Positions 1 through 7,641 of a stretch of DNA of 24,769 bases are shown here, piece after piece. The notes under the pieces were generated by a model. It was not told the DNA's origin. It did no database searches and saw only the letters and a list, made by a program, of their open reading frames with translations. This stretch comes from DATAMF01 sp964472565 (GTDB lineage: Bacteria; Chloroflexota; Anaerolineae; Aggregatilineales; Aggregatilineaceae). Made by a program: the position numbers and the translations under genes. Location of the stretch: the NCBI GenBank assembly GCA_964472565.1, contig CAYYNB010000085.1:1-24769 (forward strand), given 5' to 3'. Numbering within the stretch: the first letter of the stretch is position 1; the number at the start of each line of letters is the position of its first letter.

Positions 1-36
1 CGCGCCCTGGGGCAAAGTAAGGAAGAGGGTCTTGTG

Positions 37-1023
37 ATGCTGCGGAATATGATCATTATTCTTTTTGTGCTGCTGCTGGTGATACCGCCGAGCGCCGACG
101 CACAGGGACAAACGCTCACCCATGTGGCGTGGAGTCCTGATGGGACGATGCTGGCGATCAGCGGGGATCAGACTGTGCGGCTAGTCGATGCAGTCACGCT
201 GCATGTGTTGAATACGTTTACGGTTGTTGGAGAATCATTCGCCGCGCCAGCCTGGAATTTCACCGGGGATAAATTAGCGTTCACGAATGGTCCCGAAGTT
301 CAGGTCTGGCAGCACCCCTGGGATGCCATGCATCTGATGGCAACTTTACCGATTGATCCGCCTCAAAGTGTGATGTCAATCGCATGGGATCCAACGGCGG
401 ATCGGCTTGCGGTGGGTTATGGAAAATTAGATGTGTGGGATTTCACCCTGGCAACGCCCCGCCTGCTGTACACTCAACCCGAACATGGGATGTGGATCAC
501 ACAGGTTGCCTGGGATCCAACAGGGGAATTTTTGGTTACAACCGAGTTAGACTACACGCTCAAAATCTGGGACGCGGCTACCGGGAAGCGTATCAGCACG
601 ATGTTGGTGATCACCAGTATTGCTGCCATGCCAGCTTCTGAGGTCGATATTTTCCCCAACAGCGTTGATTGGAGTCCCACACCGGAGCGCCTGGTTTATG
701 GCGCGGAGGATGGCACGATCCGCATTTGGGATCGAAACGAACTGCATGCCGCTGAGGTCGCTATGGAATGGGGCGATGAGGGTGTTTACGGGGGACATGA
801 AAGCCCAATTTTCGCGGTGGATTGGAATCCTACTCAGCCGCTGATTGCCAGCAGCAGCGCGGATCACACGGTGCGAATCTGGGATGCTGATACAGGCGAG
901 GTGATTCAGATCATCCAAACCAGCAGCGATGTCGGTACGGTCGCCTGGAGTCCGGATGGCGACACGCTGGTTTATGGTTTGGAAGATGGCACGCTAGAAC
1001 GTCTGGCGTTTCCGCGAAGGTGA
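37..1023 (+). CDS. Exported WD40-repeat beta-propeller protein
   Basis: A 328-residue protein that begins with a signal peptide (hydrophobic run IIILFVLLLVI, then PPSADAQG, likely cut after ADA). The rest is WD40 blades, seen as repeated units of the type VAWSPDG...LA...VRLVD and KIWDAATGK, WDRNE and VRIWDADTG, ending with VAWSPDGDTLVYGLEDGTL. About seven blades fit one closed propeller; there is no catalytic motif, so it is probably a binding scaffold outside the cytoplasmic membrane. The ATG at 37 is preferred over the GTG at 34 because AGGAAGAGGG at 20-29 gives a normal spacing. The partner is unknown. The next gene (Clp ATPase) is 188 bp away and probably separately transcribed. Confidence 0.85.
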   Translation: MLRNMIIILFVLLLVIPPSADAQGQTLTHVAWSPDGTMLAISGDQTVRLVDAVTLHVLNTFTVVGESFAAPAWNFTGDKLAFTNGPEVQVWQHPWDAMHLMATLPIDPPQSVMSIAWDPTADRLAVGYGKLDVWDFTLATPRLLYTQPEHGMWITQVAWDPTGEFLVTTELDYTLKIWDAATGKRISTMLVITSIAAMPASEVDIFPNSVDWSPTPERLVYGAEDGTIRIWDRNELHAAEVAMEWGDEGVYGGHESPIFAVDWNPTQPLIASSSADHTVRIWDADTGEVIQIIQTSSDVGTVAWSPDGDTLVYGLEDGTLERLAFPRR

Positions 1024-1135
1024 TTCAGCTTCGCCCAGCGTGACGCGCGACCCGCCTGGATCGTGGTTGGTTGTTTTCCCCTTGTTTCAAAGGCCATTTC
1101 GCAGTACCTTTGATAGAGGAATAACCCCTCGCCCA

Positions 1136-1160
1136 GGGCGCAGCAAGCAGCGCCCCTACA
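1136..1160. repeat. Intergenic palindrome of the GGGGC...GCCCC dispersed type
   Basis: GGGCGC (1136-1141) pairs with GCGCCC (1150-1155) across an 8-base loop and is followed by CTACA. The right half GCGCCCCTACA reappears inverted at 22796-22806. The layout resembles the GTAGGGGC-core-GCCCCTAC palindromes that I recall as scattered between genes in several bacterial phyla. It is not followed by a T tract, so it is not a standard terminator for the WD40 gene. A second small dyad, TCAAAGG (1087-1093) with CCTTTGA (1107-1113), lies just upstream. Confidence 0.5.
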
Positions 1161-1211
1161 AATCGGCGGGGGGAAAATGGGCGAGTCACTTATCCCAGGA
1201 TGTGAACTTAC

Positions 1212-3449
1212 ATGGGCAATCTGAATCCAAATTTATTGACGAAAGACAGCCAGGCCGTGATGGATGACGCGGTGGACATTATGACCGCGTATGGCAAAAC
1301 GCTGATGGTGCCCGAAGCGGTGCTGCTGGCGCTGATTCGCAGTAAGGGCACGGCGGCGGCGCGGGTGCTGCAAGATTTCGCGGAAAAACGCGGCGCGGAC
1401 CTGGATCGACTCGAACGGCAGGCCAAACTCGCGGTGCAGTCGCGGCGCGATATGAAGGGCGAACTGGTCTATCTGGCCGCCGGGAAACACGCCACGGAAC
1501 TGAGCCGCAGCATGATCATCGCGCTGGACGAGGCGCTGAGCGTGGCGCAGGCGCTGAACCAGAACCAGATCGACACCGATCATCTGTTGGGGGTGATGAC
1601 GGAGCGCGAGGTCGGAACGGCGGGGATGCTGACCCAGTTTGGCGTTACCAAAAGCGCGATCCGCGATCATCTCACCGGATCGTCGGGGGGCAGCACGATC
1701 ATGGCGCGGCGTCCGACGGGCAGCGATGGCAGTTCGAATGTGGATGTGGTGGCGCAGGCCAAAGCCGGGGCGCTGCGCGCGGTGTATTTCCGCGAGAAAC
1801 TGCTACGCGATCTGATCCAGATGTTGGGGCAGAAAGTCAACCGCCATGTGATCCTGATCGGGCCGGATGGCGTCGGAAAGCGCACACTCGCGTACAGCCT
1901 GGGCCTGCTGATCTCGGAGGGCAAAGGGCCGAAGGGCCTCGGCAAGCTGATCCAGATGGATGAGCGGGTGCTGCTCGACCAGCAGCAAAAAGCGCTGGAT
2001 GATGCGCTGACGCGGGCAGCGGGCGGGATTCTGTTCATTCCGCATATTCACCGCTTTTTCGGCGGCCAGCTCAAAGCGGAATTTCCCAAAGCGACGCCCT
2101 CGCTGCAAAAAGCCTTTCTGAGCGATAACCCGGTGATCATCGGGACAACGACGCAGGCGCTGTGGGATGAACGGCTGCGCGGGATCAACGCGATCACCGA
2201 AAACGCGCAGACACTCAGCGTCCCGCCGACGGATGTTGATGAGACGGTGGAGATTCTCAAAGTCCTCGCGCCGCACCTCGCCGCCGATTATAAGATCGAG
2301 GTGCAGGACGAATCGCTGAAGGTCGCCGCGAACCTGGCGAACCGCTACATGGGCGGATCGCCGCTGCCGTTGAGCGCGGAACATCTGCTGCACCGCGCCG
2401 CCGCACTGGTCAGCCTGAACAACCAGACGCAGATCACGTTCCGGCACGAGGTGGCGGATTCGGTGCTGGATGCGGAAGATGTGACACTGGCCGCCGCGCA
2501 GATGACCGGCATCCCGGTGAGCAAGCTGGGGCAGGACGAGCGCACCAAATACGCGAGTATGGTGGAACACCTGCACACGCGGATCATCGGGCAGGACGAA
2601 GCGGTGATCGCGCTCAGCCGGGCGGTAAAAACGGCGCGCGTCGGACTCAAAGACCCGAAGCGCCCGATTGGATCGTTCCTGTTTTTGGGTCCAACCGGCG
2701 TGGGGAAGACGGAACTGGCGAAAGCGCTGGCGGAATTTATGTTCGGCAGCGAAGACGCGATGTTACAACTGGATATGTCGGAATATATGGACGAAAATAC
2801 GGTCAGCCGTCTGATCGGTGCGCCGCCGGGCTATGTCGGCTACGAGGGTGGCGGCCAGTTGACGGATCGCGTGAGGGAACAGCCGTATATCGTGGTGGTG
2901 TTCGACGAAGTGGAAAAGGCGCACCGCCGCGTGCTGGATATTCTGCTGCAAGTGATGGAAGAGGGCCGCCTGACGGATGCGCAGGGCAACGTCGCCAATT
3001 TCAGCGAGGCCGTGATCATCATGACGAGCAATGTCGGCGCGACGATGCTGGCAACCACCGTGATCGATGACGAGACGCGCGATACCGTGATGGAAGAGGT
3101 CCGAAACGAGTTCCGGCCTGAATTCCTCAACCGTATTGACGAGATTGTGATCTTCCACCCGCTGGCGGAGGAACACCTGACGCAGATTCTTGATCTGATG
3201 CTGGCGAAGGAAATGAAACTCGCCACCGAACGCGGCCTGAAGCTGGAATTTACGGCGAAGGCGAAAAAATGGATGCTCGACCAGAACGATCATCCTGAGT
3301 GGGGCGCGCGTCCGCTGCGGCGCATCATCCAGCGGAGCGTGCGCGAGTCGCTGGCGGATTATCTGCTGAAGGAGAATCCGCAGGCCGGGACGACGGTCAA
3401 AATCGACGCGACGAAAAACGGGCTGACGTTCAAGATGGCGAAGGGGTAA
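1212..3449 (+). CDS. ClpB/ClpC-type (Hsp100) AAA+ ATPase with degenerate first ATPase domain
   Basis: 745 residues: Clp N-terminal repeat domain (about 1-155), Gly/Ser linker, first AAA+ domain (about 185-400), short linker without the long ClpB coiled-coil M domain, second AAA+ domain (about 455-745). The second domain is intact: Walker A GPTGVGKT (493-500), Walker B VVVFDEVEKAH (D565, E566), sensor 1 TSN (N607), Arg finger FRPEFLNR (R641), sensor 2 GAR (R700). The first domain keeps only a Walker A-like GPDGVGKRT (217-225). Its Walker B reads ILFIPHIH, so the DE pair is P277-H278, and the usual ERR Arg fingers read ITEN. No ClpP-binding LGF/IGF-type loop is visible after TSNVGA, and no clpP is nearby, so a ClpP-independent unfoldase or remodelling role is more likely than proteolysis. 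The start at 1212 has only weak SD-like AGGA at 1197-1200. Confidence 0.88.
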   Translation: MGNLNPNLLTKDSQAVMDDAVDIMTAYGKTLMVPEAVLLALIRSKGTAAARVLQDFAEKRGADLDRLERQAKLAVQSRRDMKGELVYLAAGKHATELSRSMIIALDEALSVAQALNQNQIDTDHLLGVMTEREVGTAGMLTQFGVTKSAIRDHLTGSSGGSTIMARRPTGSDGSSNVDVVAQAKAGALRAVYFREKLLRDLIQMLGQKVNRHVILIGPDGVGKRTLAYSLGLLISEGKGPKGLGKLIQMDERVLLDQQQKALDDALTRAAGGILFIPHIHRFFGGQLKAEFPKATPSLQKAFLSDNPVIIGTTTQALWDERLRGINAITENAQTLSVPPTDVDETVEILKVLAPHLAADYKIEVQDESLKVAANLANRYMGGSPLPLSAEHLLHRAAALVSLNNQTQITFRHEVADSVLDAEDVTLAAAQMTGIPVSKLGQDERTKYASMVEHLHTRIIGQDEAVIALSRAVKTARVGLKDPKRPIGSFLFLGPTGVGKTELAKALAEFMFGSEDAMLQLDMSEYMDENTVSRLIGAPPGYVGYEGGGQLTDRVREQPYIVVVFDEVEKAHRRVLDILLQVMEEGRLTDAQGNVANFSEAVIIMTSNVGATMLATTVIDDETRDTVMEEVRNEFRPEFLNRIDEIVIFHPLAEEHLTQILDLMLAKEMKLATERGLKLEFTAKAKKWMLDQNDHPEWGARPLRRIIQRSVRESLADYLLKENPQAGTTVKIDATKNGLTFKMAKG

Positions 3450-3494
3450 AGACTGCTTACCGTCGGGTAACAAAAGGTATTCGGGGTATATGAT

Positions 3495-3532
3495 CGGGGC
3501 AACTCATAAACAGAGATTGCCCCGTTCTTTTT
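3495..3532 (+). terminator. Rho-independent terminator after the Clp gene
   Basis: CGGGGCAA (3495-3502) pairs perfectly with TTGCCCCG (3517-3524), with a 14-base loop, followed at once by TTCTTTTT (3525-3532). It ends the Clp transcript 46 bp after its stop. It lies only about 9 bp before the start of the next gene, so it may also act as an attenuator for that gene. Its stem matches the GGGGCAA...TTGCCCC pattern also found at 20860-20881. Confidence 0.8.
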
Positions 3533-3540
3533 CAGGTGAG

Positions 3541-4509
3541 ATGATGCGATACATTTTTTTGTCTGGTGTGATTCTCGTCTGTGGTATTTGCTCCTTTAAC
3601 CCGCTGAGCGCAGAGAACGTCATCACCGTGAATGACGACTGCTCCCTGGTTGATGCGATTACCGCCGCCAACACCGATACAGCGGTGGGTGGGTGTGCGA
3701 AAGGCAGTGGTACTGACATCATCGAACTCACACAGGATGTGCTGCTCACAGAAGCAGTGGTCGTTATTGGAGAGGCCGCAGGGCTGCCATCTATCGACAG
3801 CATCATCACCGTGCGAGGAAACTATCACACTATAACCCGCGCCCACGATGCCCCGAACTTTCATTTTTTCTATATCGAGCAAGCAGGCGTTTTGACCCTC
3901 CAAAATGTTACACTCACCGGGGGGACTGCCAGTTTTGGCGGGGCGATACGGAACGATGGCGGAACGCTGAGACTTGAACACTGCCAGATTTTAGATAATG
4001 TGGCGCGGGATGGTGGCGGAATCATCAACGATGGGACGCTGACCATCATAGACAGTTTGATCGCATTCAACGAAGCCTATCGTGGGGATGGGGGAGGAAT
4101 TTCAAACAACGGCAGCCTGATAGTCGAAAACAGCATAATCTTAAATAACAGGGCGCGACAGATGACAGGTGGTGGAATCTCAAACTGGGGCGAGGCGTCT
4201 ATTCTGAACTCGGTCTTTAGAAATAATCTCGCTGCGGTAGGCGGTGGGCTGGCTAATTCCCTGGATGCAACAGCCCGCATCGTCAACAGCACCTTTTCCG
4301 ACAATACTGCCGAGTGGTATGGCGGGGGAATATCGAGTGATGCGACACTCACCCTCACCAAATGCACGCTATCCGGCAATTCCGCGCAACGGGGCGGCGG
4401 ACTGGATATAGCAGGGCGGGTGTTACTCAATAAAACCATTATAGCCAACAACACAGCCAAAACATCGCCCAATCTATATTCGTTTGGCGCAGCAATATTA
4501 ACCGGGTAA
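3541..4509 (+). CDS. Secreted right-handed beta-helix (CSLREA/polymorphic outer-membrane-type) protein, possibly C-terminally truncated
   Basis: 322 residues from ATG 3541 (ATG 3544 equally possible). It opens with a signal peptide (IFLSGVILVCGICSFNPLSA), then a CSLREA-like segment, VNDDCSLVDAITAAN...CAKGSGTDIIEL, typical of surface beta-helix proteins. Seven glycine-rich turns of the type GG(G/A)(I/L) follow (GGAIRNDGG, GGGIINDG, GGGISNNG, GGGISNWG, GGGLANS, GGGISSDA, GGGLDIAG), one per helix coil. An in-frame ATG at 3490 is rejected because that frame runs through the upstream terminator and the signal peptide would be internal. The protein stops at NLYSFGAAILTG, where related proteins normally carry on with further coils. 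The region looks more AT-rich than its neighbours. Probable role: surface or extracellular adhesin-like protein; no substrate can be inferred. Confidence 0.8.
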   Translation: MMRYIFLSGVILVCGICSFNPLSAENVITVNDDCSLVDAITAANTDTAVGGCAKGSGTDIIELTQDVLLTEAVVVIGEAAGLPSIDSIITVRGNYHTITRAHDAPNFHFFYIEQAGVLTLQNVTLTGGTASFGGAIRNDGGTLRLEHCQILDNVARDGGGIINDGTLTIIDSLIAFNEAYRGDGGGISNNGSLIVENSIILNNRARQMTGGGISNWGEASILNSVFRNNLAAVGGGLANSLDATARIVNSTFSDNTAEWYGGGISSDATLTLTKCTLSGNSAQRGGGLDIAGRVLLNKTIIANNTAKTSPNLYSFGAAILTG

Positions 4510-4537
4510 ACTGGAAATTCTCATTTTGCCCGGTTAA
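4498..4537 (+). promoter_or_regulatory. Inverted repeat spanning a stop codon and the next gene's ribosome site
   Basis: TTAACCGGG (4498-4506) and CCCGGTTAA (4529-4537) are a perfect 9-bp inverted repeat with a 22-base loop. The beta-helix gene's stop TAA (4507-4509) follows the left arm directly. The right arm runs into AAGGA (4536-4540), the likely Shine-Dalgarno of the YcxB-like gene. Pairing would partly hide the SD, which suggests coupling or translational control; a poor terminator is the alternative, since only a delayed TTTTT follows (4545-4549). Confidence 0.5.
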
Positions 4538-4550
4538 GGAACCCTTTTTC

Positions 4551-5060
4551 ATGATCACCACCAAAGACTATGTACTGCGGCCTGAGCATCTGCTGCCCCA
4601 TTTGCAGCAGCAGACGTGGCGGGCCTATTTTGTCCTCAATGCGTTTCTGATCGCCATCTTTTTCCTGTTCTGGCTGTCCGGCGACACGCCGCCGCTGTGC
4701 ATGGCCGTTGTGGCGGCGAGTATTTTTCTGGGCGCGATGCTGGTGCCGCAGTGGACGCAGCGTGTGCTGCGGAATTATGGACGCGCCGGGTGGTTCTCGC
4801 TGTCGCGGCGCAATGAGATCGATGAAACGACGTTCACGACGACGTTTGGCGATGGGATGGTGGTCAAGAATCAACTCGCCGGATTATTCGCCAAAATGGA
4901 AAAACGCGCCGGATATTATCTGCTGTGGACGACGGGCAAAAGCGGGGATAAGGGGATCGTGCCGCTGCCGTTCGAGGCGTTTGAGTCGCCAGCGGATCGC
5001 GAGCGCTTTGAGGCGCTGCTGGCGGCAAAAGGAGTGAAGATCAGAAACACACCCGCGTGA
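4551..5060 (+). CDS. Small YcxB-like membrane protein
   Basis: 169 residues with two predicted membrane helices (about 26-44, AYFVLNAFLIAIFFLFWL, and about 48-66, PLCMAVVAASIFLGAMLV), followed by a soluble C-terminal domain. That tail (EIDETTFTTTFGDGMVVKNQLAGLFAK..., GYYLLWTTGKSGDKGIVPLPFEAFESPADRERFEALL) fits the pattern of YcxB-like C-terminal domains: a membrane hairpin, then a PH-like beta sheet with a closing FESPADRERF element. The family has no established biochemical role. It starts 41 bp after the beta-helix gene with AAGGA at 4536-4540; SD spacing of about 10 is acceptable. Its stop TGA at 5058-5060 forms part of the extended -10 candidate for the next gene. Confidence 0.75.
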   Translation: MITTKDYVLRPEHLLPHLQQQTWRAYFVLNAFLIAIFFLFWLSGDTPPLCMAVVAASIFLGAMLVPQWTQRVLRNYGRAGWFSLSRRNEIDETTFTTTFGDGMVVKNQLAGLFAKMEKRAGYYLLWTTGKSGDKGIVPLPFEAFESPADRERFEALLAAKGVKIRNTPA

Positions 5061-5087
5061 TAGAATCGACCAAACCGCGTTTATAAT
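5058..5087 (+). promoter_or_regulatory. Candidate promoters of the TIR-WD40 gene
   Basis: Two candidates precede the TIR gene. One is an extended -10, TGATAGAAT (5058-5066), overlapping the stop codon of the YcxB-like gene. The other is a consensus TATAAT (5082-5087) in an AT-rich stretch that runs to the SD. Neither has a convincing -35. The TATAAT would give a leader of about 25 bases. Confidence 0.4.
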
Positions 5088-5118
5088 TTATAAAAAATAA
5101 GTAGGGGGAATTTAAATT

Positions 5119-7245
5119 ATGATGCGTGGCCGAGGAATGCCAAAAGCCAACGAGGTTTTTATTTCCTATTCGCGGCGCAACAAAGAATTCGCGCTCGCTT
5201 TGCAGCAGCAACTGCGGATGGCGGGGATCGATGCATGGCTGGATACCGAAGACATTCCCAAAAGCGCGGAATGGTGGCGGGCGATCCGGCAGGGGATCGA
5301 CGGCGCGAACGTGTTTTTGTGCGTGATCAGCCCCGATTCGCTGACCTCGGAAGTGTGCAACTGGGAAGTGGCGCACGCCATCAAACGGCATAAAAAGATC
5401 GTCCCTCTGCTTTTCCGCGACGTGTTCCACGATGGCACCGTGCCGCGCATCCAGCCGATGATCTGGGCGAATCCCGAACGGGAGCCGATCAGCGCGGCGC
5501 AAAACTGGACCTTTCTCCAGGCGCGCAACTTCATCAACATCGATGAGCGCAATTTTTATCAGGCGGTGCCGGATGTGATACGCGCGATCCGGATCAACCT
5601 GCCCTATGTCGAATTTCACACGCAGCTCACGGTGCGGGCGCTGGAATGGGAGGCGCGGCGGCGCAGCGCGAGTTTTGCCCTGCGCGGCGAGGGGCTGCGC
5701 GAGGCCGAACGCTGGCTCGCGGCCAGCCCCGGCCAGGACCCACCCCCGGCGATGATGCAGGTTGAGTATATCCGCGCCAGCCGGCAGGCCGCCCGCGCCC
5801 GGCGGCGGGTGGTGAGCGTGATCACGCTGCTGGTGGTGATGGCGCTGGCGGCGGTGGGCGTGGTGGCGCTGTACCAGTCGCTGCAAAAGGAAGAAGCCGA
5901 AAAAGGCCGCGCCGAACAATCGCAGATCGCGCTGGCGAATAAACTCGCGGTGTCGTCGGGCGAAGTGCTGGACGCGCAGCCAGACCTGGCGCTGCTGCTG
6001 GCGGCACAGGCCAACCAGTTCACCGAAACGGCGCAGTCACGGCTGGCGCTGCTCAATGCGCTGAACGCCAACCGCTACCTGAACGCCTACTGGCAGGCGG
6101 CGGATACCCCGGCGGAAGTTGAATATCTGTATACCCGGCACGCGCTGGCCTTCAGCCCGGACGGATCAACGCTGGCGGCGGGGCGCTGCCTGGTGTGGGA
6201 TTACGACACCGAGGGCGGCTGCGGACAAGGGGAGATCGCCTTTCTGGATGTGAACGCGATGCAAACGGCGCGCGATCCCCTGCCCTACGGCGGCGGGAAC
6301 CTGCTGTGGACAACCAGCGGCGAATGGCTGATCGAATATATGCCGCATGCGGTGGTGCAGTGGAATATGGATAACGGGGAATACGGTGTGCTGGCCCTGC
6401 CATCGGAGTCAACCGCACCGGAAGGCGCGGCAGTGCTGGCGATCAGCCCGGACGGACGCTACGCGGCGATTGGCGACTATGATCAACTGTCCATTTGGGA
6501 TTTGTGGGATGGCTACACGGTGGGCGGGCCGGTCACGGCAACGGGCGGCTTCCCGCTGAGTGTGGCGGCCTTCAGCGGCGATGGGAGCATGCTGGCAACC
6601 AACGATTATTTTGATGTGCGGGTGTGGAACGTGCCCGACGTGCAGGAGATCGCGTATCTATCCGGCGTCCATGAATGGCGCGTGCAGTCGCTGGCGTTCA
6701 GCCGTTTGGGGCGTATGGTGGCGTCGGGAGATGAGCGCGGCAGCGTGGTGGTGTGGAATCTGAGCGACGGCACCGGGATTAAAGACCCGGAACCCGTCTA
6801 CAGCACGCGCGGACAGTTGATCTCGCCGCCGCCGATTTATCATGTGGGTGACACGGGGTGGATCGATGCGGTGGGGTTTGGCGGGGATGATACGGTGTTT
6901 GCGTCGCTGGGGAAAGATCAGAATATGATCCTGTGGCGATCCAGCAACCACTGGGGAATCTCGTATCTGACCGGGCATCAGGCCGCGCCCTGGAGTTTTG
7001 CTTTCAGCCCGGAAGGACGGGGGATGGCGTCGATTGATTATCAGAACGACGTGATTATGTGGAATATTCCCACCGAAACCGAACTGGATGAAGCGGTGGA
7101 TGATCCGAACGCGCAGCTTTTCACGGATGAGAGCATCGAGCAACTGATCGCGCGGGCGTGCCGGGTGGCGGGGCGGAATATGACCCCCGCCGAATGGGCG
7201 GCATATGTGGAGGATGAAACATATCAAAGCACCTGCCCCGGATAG
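5119..7245 (+). CDS. TIR domain - transmembrane - WD40 protein
   Basis: 708 residues. The TIR domain (about 10-160) starts with NEVFISYSRRNKEFALAL and carries SxxCxxE (S77, C80, E83); this Glu is the position used by NAD-cleaving TIR enzymes. A linker with an ERWLAASPGQDPPP segment leads to one membrane helix (231-251), preceded by an RARRR cluster that predicts the TIR side is cytoplasmic. A short conserved region, ALANKLAVSSGEVLDAQPDL, then joins WD40 blades (about 320-665: FSPDGSTLA, ISPDGRYAA, LSIWDLWDG, VRVWNV, VVVWNLSDG, MILWRSSN). The C-terminus is ACRVAGRNMTPAEWAAYVED...TCPG, a tail I recognise from similar WD40 proteins but whose role is unknown. The SD AGGGGGAA (5102-5109) fits ATG 5119. 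Signalling or immunity are both possible; no defence genes adjoin it. Confidence 0.9.
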   Translation: MMRGRGMPKANEVFISYSRRNKEFALALQQQLRMAGIDAWLDTEDIPKSAEWWRAIRQGIDGANVFLCVISPDSLTSEVCNWEVAHAIKRHKKIVPLLFRDVFHDGTVPRIQPMIWANPEREPISAAQNWTFLQARNFINIDERNFYQAVPDVIRAIRINLPYVEFHTQLTVRALEWEARRRSASFALRGEGLREAERWLAASPGQDPPPAMMQVEYIRASRQAARARRRVVSVITLLVVMALAAVGVVALYQSLQKEEAEKGRAEQSQIALANKLAVSSGEVLDAQPDLALLLAAQANQFTETAQSRLALLNALNANRYLNAYWQAADTPAEVEYLYTRHALAFSPDGSTLAAGRCLVWDYDTEGGCGQGEIAFLDVNAMQTARDPLPYGGGNLLWTTSGEWLIEYMPHAVVQWNMDNGEYGVLALPSESTAPEGAAVLAISPDGRYAAIGDYDQLSIWDLWDGYTVGGPVTATGGFPLSVAAFSGDGSMLATNDYFDVRVWNVPDVQEIAYLSGVHEWRVQSLAFSRLGRMVASGDERGSVVVWNLSDGTGIKDPEPVYSTRGQLISPPPIYHVGDTGWIDAVGFGGDDTVFASLGKDQNMILWRSSNHWGISYLTGHQAAPWSFAFSPEGRGMASIDYQNDVIMWNIPTETELDEAVDDPNAQLFTDESIEQLIARACRVAGRNMTPAEWAAYVEDETYQSTCPG

Positions 7246-7271
7246 TCAGGGGATCAGAAGTGTGCTATGAT
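7243..7271 (+). promoter_or_regulatory. Promoter of the small basic protein gene
   Basis: A -35 TAGTCA (7243-7248) lies 17 bp from a -10 TATGAT (7266-7271), which is extended by TGC (7263-7265). The -35 overlaps the TAG stop of the TIR-WD40 gene. The expected start near 7278 gives a leader of about 85 bases containing CCCCAGGGG (7281-7289) and the dyad GTGTGC (7289-7294)/GCACAC (7304-7309). Confidence 0.55.
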
Positions 7272-7362
7272 CTATAAAAGCCCCAGGGGTGTGCCAACAG
7301 GTCGCACACTAACGTCACTCGCGTTCGTGAATACGGTACTCAAGAGAAACGGGGTGTATTTT

Positions 7363-7596
7363 ATGTCTTCACAACCAACGTCAGACAACCACAAACTCAC
7401 TTCGGACCGCGCCTATATCAGCATCAAAAGACAACTTCCCCAGCCCTATCGCGGGCGTTTTTCGTACAGTTTTAGTGGGCGACGGCGGCACGACTACAGC
7501 TTAATGATGCGCACGCAGCGTCCCATCCTGGGGTACCTCGTCACGCATCGCCGCCGTTTTACGACAGGGCATAAGCACAAACAAGCTTATATGTAA
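7363..7596 (+). CDS. Small, strongly basic protein of unknown function
   Basis: 77 residues, not recognised. It contains 12 Arg, 4 Lys and 5 His against 3 Asp and no Glu, with clusters RGRFSYSFSGRRRHDYS, THRRRF and HKHKQ. No signal peptide or membrane helix is visible. Such a composition would suit binding to nucleic acid, ribosome or acidic surfaces, but this is inference only. ATG 7363 is chosen over an in-frame ATG at 7267 because GGGGTG (7351-7356) lies at SD distance and because 7267 falls within the -10 box. The gene has its own promoter (7243-7271) and a strong terminator (7606-7640), which supports it being a real, separately expressed gene. Confidence 0.6.
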   Translation: MSSQPTSDNHKLTSDRAYISIKRQLPQPYRGRFSYSFSGRRRHDYSLMMRTQRPILGYLVTHRRRFTTGHKHKQAYM

Positions 7597-7605
7597 AAAC
7601 GGCAG

Positions 7606-7640
7606 GGGCATCCTGGTTGGGGCGGGATGCCCTTTTTTTT
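7606..7640. terminator. Strong terminator between convergent genes
   Basis: GGGCATCC (7606-7613) pairs with GGATGCCC (7625-7632), with an 11-base loop, followed by T8 (7633-7640) in the + direction. On the minus strand the same hairpin is followed by a short T5 (complement of 7596-7600 region), so it probably also ends the response regulator transcript, whose stop is at 7642-7644. Confidence 0.85.
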
Positions 7641-7641
7641 A

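Noticed and set aside
1212..3449. ClpV-type ATPase of a type VI secretion system
   Set aside because: No secretion genes nearby and the second ring reads as ClpB/ClpC; the dead first ring is not a known ClpV trait.
3490..3540. N-terminal extension of the beta-helix gene from ATG 3490
   Set aside because: It runs through a perfect terminator hairpin and would place the signal peptide 17 residues inside the protein.
5119..7596. Multi-gene anti-phage defence island around the TIR gene
   Set aside because: Neighbouring genes show no nuclease, cyclase, Argonaute, reverse transcriptase or restriction features, so no island can be claimed.
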